Source: Candidatus Woesearchaeota archaeon (lineage in GTDB: Archaea; Nanobdellota; Nanobdellia; SCGC-AAA011-G17; GW2011-AR20). Taken from it: 32,641 nucleotides of DNA. Location of the stretch: contig JAGVZQ010000017.1 in NCBI GenBank assembly GCA_018302465.1, positions 1-32,641 of the forward strand. Direction: 5' to 3'. A program made the translations under genes and the position numbers. The notes beneath the pieces were generated by a model. That model ran no database searches. It saw only the letters and a program-made list of their open reading frames with translations, and was not told the DNA's origin. Position 1 is the first letter of the stretch. Each line of letters begins with the position of its first letter. Shown in pieces: positions 29,696 through 32,641 of the stretch.

Positions 29696-30359
29696 CTTCC
29701 TTCTTCAACTCATCTCTAACCTTAGAAAACTTTTCTTTTAATTTTTCAAAGAAGCCTTTGCTTTCTTTAGCCGCTTCTTTAACTGCCTTAACATTCTCCT
29801 CTTTTACTAAAGGAAAAGCATTTGATTGAGAAGTTGAACTCCCATATTCATTATAGTAAGTTAAAGTTTTTATATCATGTCTCTGTTTTTCATCTAGTTT
29901 TTCTTCAGAATAGCCTATAGCAATAACACTAATTACCTTGTAACTATCTGGAGTCCTTAATACCCTCATAACCTCACCTTCATCAAATGCACTAACCCAT
30001 GTGCTATTTAACCCCATATCTGTAGCTTTTAATAAAATATTCTCAGTGGCAGCTGAGCAATCCTCTATTCCGTAAATCTCTGCTCTATCTTCATAAAATC
30101 TCCTTAAATTAGTTAAATCACTGCAAACCACAATTAAAACAGGAGCTTGCCCTATCCATACCTGCTCCATACAAGCACTTGCAATCTCATCTTTCTTACC
30201 CTCATCTGTTACAACAATAAATCTCCAGTCCTGTAAATTTCCTGCAGAAGGAGCCTTTCCTCCAGCCCCCAATAATTGTGTAACAGCATCTAACCCTACC
30301 TTCTTATCAGTAAAAGATTTTACTGAAAATCTCTGATTAATTGAGTTATCTAGTTCCAT
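29688..30359 (-). CDS. Nitroreductase-family flavoprotein
   Basis: 223 residues. The first 160 or so match the FMN-dependent nitroreductase fold: NQRFSVKSFTDKKVGLDAVT (the R-S-x-R/K-x-F opening that binds FMN phosphate), GGKAPSAGNLQDWRFIVVTD (the P-S-x-x-N-x-Q-x-W flavin motif), AATENILLKATDMGLNSTWV and SVIAIGYSEE. It would transfer electrons from NAD(P)H to an unknown acceptor. An extra C-terminal basic/acidic amphipathic stretch (FFEKLKEKFSKVRDELKKED) is not part of the fold. Divergent from DNA ligase across 44 bases. Confidence 0.85.
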   Translation of the reverse strand: MELDNSINQRFSVKSFTDKKVGLDAVTQLLGAGGKAPSAGNLQDWRFIVVTDEGKKDEIASACMEQVWIGQAPVLIVVCSDLTNLRRFYEDRAEIYGIEDCSAATENILLKATDMGLNSTWVSAFDEGEVMRVLRTPDSYKVISVIAIGYSEEKLDEKQRHDIKTLTYYNEYGSSTSQSNAFPLVKEENVKAVKEAAKESKGFFEKLKEKFSKVRDELKKEDE

Positions 30360-30370
30360 TTTACAAAAAC

Positions 30371-30394
30371 TTTAAATTCGATAAGATATATAAG
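30371..30394. promoter_or_regulatory. Interleaved divergent promoters of nitroreductase and DNA ligase
   Basis: TTTAAATT (30371-30378) is 29 bases before the ligase ATG at 30404. GATATATAAG (30385-30394) is about 30 bases before the nitroreductase ATG on the other strand. The two TATA elements thus cross over in the 44-base gap. Confidence 0.45.
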
Positions 30395-30403
30395 AATTTC
30401 CAA

Positions 30404-32077
30404 ATGGAATACTCTTCTTTAGTAAAAGTGTATATTGCACTAGAATCTACTTCAAAAAGGCTCGAAAAGACAGAAATAATCTCTGATTTCTTAAAAAAAA
30501 CCCCAAAAAGAGAGGTAAAAACAGTGATTTATCTGCTGGAAGGGAGGGCATTCCCGAAATATGATGAAAGAAAAATAGGTTTTAGCACAAGAATGATGAT
30601 TAAAGCTTTATCATCCTCAACTGGAACATCAGTAAAAGACATTGAATCTAAACTAAATAAACTAGGAGACCTTGGCTTAGTTGCAGAAGAATTATTAAAA
30701 ACAAAAACCCAGTCAACTCTAGCTAAAAAAGAATTAGACATAGAAAAAGTATTTTCAAATATCCAAAAATTATCAACATTAGAAGGTCAGGGAACTGTAA
30801 ATAAAAAAGTTTCATTAGTAGTTGAATTACTAACACATTCTTCATCAGAAGAATCTAAATATATTGTAAGGACTATTTTAGAAAAATTAAGAGTCGGAAT
30901 AGCCCAAGGAATTATAAGAGATTCAATAGCAAAGGCATTTTCTTTAGATGTGAATGAAGTAGAAAGAGCAGCAGATATCTCAGGGGATTATGCAGAAATA
31001 GCAGAATTAGCTAAACACTCTAAATCTTTAAACGAAGTAAAGCTCTCTACTGAACGACCTGTAAATTCAATGCTCGCTTTATTGGCAAAAAACATAGATG
31101 AAATCTTCGAGGCCTTAGGAGAACTAGTGCAGTTTGAATACAAGATAGATGGTTTTAGATTGCAGGCAGTAAAAGGGAAGGAAATAAAATTATACACAAG
31201 AAGATTAGAAAATGTAACAAAACAGTTTCCAGAAATTATTAATTTTTTAAAAACAGTAACAGCAAAATCTTTCATAATAGATGCAGAAGCAGTAGCTTAT
31301 GATCTAAAAACAGGGAGACACAAGCCATTTCAGACTGTTTCTCAGAGAATAAAAAGAAAGTATAATATCGAAGAGATGGCTAAAAAATTCCCAGTTGAAT
31401 TACAGATATTTGACATAATGTATTATGATGGAAACTCATTAATGAATTCAACTTTAAAAGAAAGAAGAAAACTCCTGGAAAAAATAATCAAACAAACTAA
31501 AAGAAAAATTCAATTAACAAAAAAATTAGTTACCTCTGACAAAAACAAAGCAAAAAAATTCTTTAAACAATCAATTAAAGAAGGGTATGAAGGTCTGATG
31601 GCTAAAAATACAAATTCTTTTTACAGGCCCGGAAGATATGTTAACGGTTGGATGAAGTTAAAAAAGATTCTTGACCCATTAGACTTAGTTATCACAAAGG
31701 CAGAATACGGAGAAGGAAAAAGAACAGGCTGGCTTACAAGTTACACTATTGCATGTAAAAACAAAAATAAATTATTAGAGGTCGGAAAAGTCTCAACTGG
31801 GGTAAAAGAAAAATCAGAAGGATTAACATACAAAGAATTAACTAAACTGTTAAAGCCTTTAATTGAATCTGAAAAAGGAAAAGAAGTCATAGTAAAACCA
31901 AAAATAATAATTGAAGTAGGCTATGAAGAAGTTCAGGAATCAAAAACCTATAATAGTGGATGGGCGCTTCGTTTTCCAAAAGTTATAAGATTAAGAACTA
32001 ATGAAAAAACAGTAAAGGATATTGATAATTTAGAAAAAGTAATAAAGGTTTACAACTCACAGAAAGGTAAAAAATAG
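30404..32077 (+). CDS. lig: ATP-dependent DNA ligase
   Basis: 557 aa from the ATG at 30404 (MEYSSLVKVYIALESTSKRL). Seals nicks in replication and repair. The N-terminal DNA-binding domain spans about residues 1-225. The nucleotidyltransferase motif I EYKIDGFR has the AMP-accepting Lys at residue 247; further motifs include FIIDAEAVAYD (motif III region), EGLMAKN (IV) and WMKLKK (V). The C-terminal OB domain includes DLVITKAEYGEGKRTGWLTS. Length and order fit archaeal Lig1. The track's TTG at 30341 is inside the divergent gene and lies upstream of the promoter, so it is rejected. Confidence 0.96.
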   Translation: MEYSSLVKVYIALESTSKRLEKTEIISDFLKKTPKREVKTVIYLLEGRAFPKYDERKIGFSTRMMIKALSSSTGTSVKDIESKLNKLGDLGLVAEELLKTKTQSTLAKKELDIEKVFSNIQKLSTLEGQGTVNKKVSLVVELLTHSSSEESKYIVRTILEKLRVGIAQGIIRDSIAKAFSLDVNEVERAADISGDYAEIAELAKHSKSLNEVKLSTERPVNSMLALLAKNIDEIFEALGELVQFEYKIDGFRLQAVKGKEIKLYTRRLENVTKQFPEIINFLKTVTAKSFIIDAEAVAYDLKTGRHKPFQTVSQRIKRKYNIEEMAKKFPVELQIFDIMYYDGNSLMNSTLKERRKLLEKIIKQTKRKIQLTKKLVTSDKNKAKKFFKQSIKEGYEGLMAKNTNSFYRPGRYVNGWMKLKKILDPLDLVITKAEYGEGKRTGWLTSYTIACKNKNKLLEVGKVSTGVKEKSEGLTYKELTKLLKPLIESEKGKEVIVKPKIIIEVGYEEVQESKTYNSGWALRFPKVIRLRTNEKTVKDIDNLEKVIKVYNSQKGKK

Positions 32078-32190
32078 ATTGTAAAATAACAACTAACCAA
32101 TAACAATCTTTATATATAGAAATGTTTTTACATCTAAATAATAAATAATCAAAAAAAAGAGGTGTGCTATCACCAGGAGAGTGGTTTTAC
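32078..32190 (+). promoter_or_regulatory. Promoter and leader of the TrmB-family gene
   Basis: TTTATATATA at 32109-32118 predicts a start near 32140 and a leader of about 50 bases with AGAGGTG and, closer to the ATG, AGGAGA. GGTG-TGCTAT-CACC can form a small hairpin in the leader. A GTG at 32164 is in frame with the gene, so a start 9 codons earlier is possible. Confidence 0.4.
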
Positions 32191-32641
32191 ATGATTGTAA
32201 AAGAGGAGTTTCTAAACAAACTAAGGCAGTTCTTTGGATTGAACCTATATGAGGTAAGAATTTGGACTGCTTTACTTTCAAGAGGAGTCTCCACAGCAGG
32301 AGAATTATCAGATATAGGAAACGTTCCAAGATCAAGAGCATATGATATTCTAGAATCATTAGAAAAAAAAGGGTTTGTAGTTATGAAACTAGGAAAACCA
32401 ATAAAATATATTGCAGTTGAACCAAAAGAAGTTGTTGAAAGAGTTAAAAAATTAGTAATGGAAGATGCAGGCGAATCTGTTAAAAGATTAGAAGAACTAA
32501 AGACCACAGATGTTCTTAAAGAATTAGATCTTTTACACAAGCAGGGAATTGAATTTATTGAACCTACAGATTTGTCAGGTGCAATAAGAGGCAGACATAA
32601 TATCTATGCGCATATGGAATCATTAATCAAGAATGCAGAAA
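32191..32641 (+). CDS. TrmB-family transcriptional regulator (partial, runs off the window)
   Basis: The visible 150 residues begin MIVKEEFLNKLRQFFGLNLY. Residues about 15-80 are a winged helix-turn-helix of the TrmB type: YEVRIWTALLSRGVSTAGEL with NVPRSRAYDILESLEKKGFV as the recognition helix and wing, then KPIKYIAVEPKEVVERVKKL as the linker to a coiled-coil. TrmB proteins regulate sugar transport or metabolic genes by ligand-dependent DNA binding; the ligand domain is beyond the window. The ATG at 32191 is preferred. The gene is missing from the ORF track because it has no stop in the window. Confidence 0.85.
   Translation, partial: MIVKEEFLNKLRQFFGLNLYEVRIWTALLSRGVSTAGELSDIGNVPRSRAYDILESLEKKGFVVMKLGKPIKYIAVEPKEVVERVKKLVMEDAGESVKRLEELKTTDVLKELDLLHKQGIEFIEPTDLSGAIRGRHNIYAHMESLIKNAE

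Noticed and set aside
1-32641. CRISPR arrays, rRNA genes, insertion sequences
   Set aside because: Looked for regular direct repeats with spacers, rRNA motifs and transposase signatures; none seen.

Overview
The window is archaeal, AT-rich and very gene-dense. It carries a split, eukaryote-like RNA polymerase (Rpo1N/Rpo1C, a B subunit divided into two genes, Rpo5, Rpo3), ribosomal proteins of archaeal type (eL30, uS7, uS12, uS13, uS4, uS11), archaeal NusA, GatD, ATP-dependent DNA ligase, FtsZ and a TrmB-type regulator. Many small orphan proteins, frequent ATGA start/stop overlaps and TATA boxes about 25 bases before start codons (leaderless transcripts) also point to archaea. The small gene set with many orphans suggests a DPANN-type archaeon (Woesearchaeota/Pacearchaeota-like); that placement is inference from gene style, not from a search.

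Layout. 1-2000: a Doc/Fic-like protein with an overlapping 40-codon ORF, a truncated glycosyltransferase remnant, a small lipoprotein and an orphan. 2020-3618: a tightly overlapping DHFR / thymidylate kinase / isochorismatase-like operon. 3654-8213: a large surface protein with a Gly-Tyr repeat, a coiled-coil protein and several orphans. 8216-9353: a HEPN-MNT toxin-antitoxin pair that lies exactly between a tRNA-Leu-like gene and a 13-bp copy of that tRNA's 3' end, which looks like a tiny integrated island. 9383-22393: one long minus-strand run, rpoH-rpoB2-rpoB1-rpoA1-rpoA2(intein)-eL30-nusA-uS12-[28 aa]-[109 aa]-uS7-uS13-uS4-uS11-rpo3. Just upstream of it sit tRNA-Asp and tRNA-Lys, both with introns, the latter in the T-loop. 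22724-25507: a nucleotidyltransferase-fold protein and two membrane proteins. 25612-27860: orphans and gatD. 27861-29372: a complex intergenic region, ftsZ and its terminator. 29396-32641: an orphan with a nitroreductase, DNA ligase, and the start of a TrmB-family regulator.

Functionally the centre of the window is the transcription/translation superoperon, with tRNAs at both ends. The accessory parts are two toxin-like modules (Doc-like; HEPN-MNT), an intein with a homing endonuclease, and a scatter of orphan ORFs, two of which sit inside the str ribosomal operon. The points most worth checking are the tRNA-flanked HEPN-MNT island, the T-loop intron in tRNA-Lys, the unusual 105-nt tRNA-Leu-like gene, uS11 with no ordinary start codon for its conserved N-terminus, the extra ORFs coupled between uS12 and uS7, and the repeat-rich region before ftsZ.
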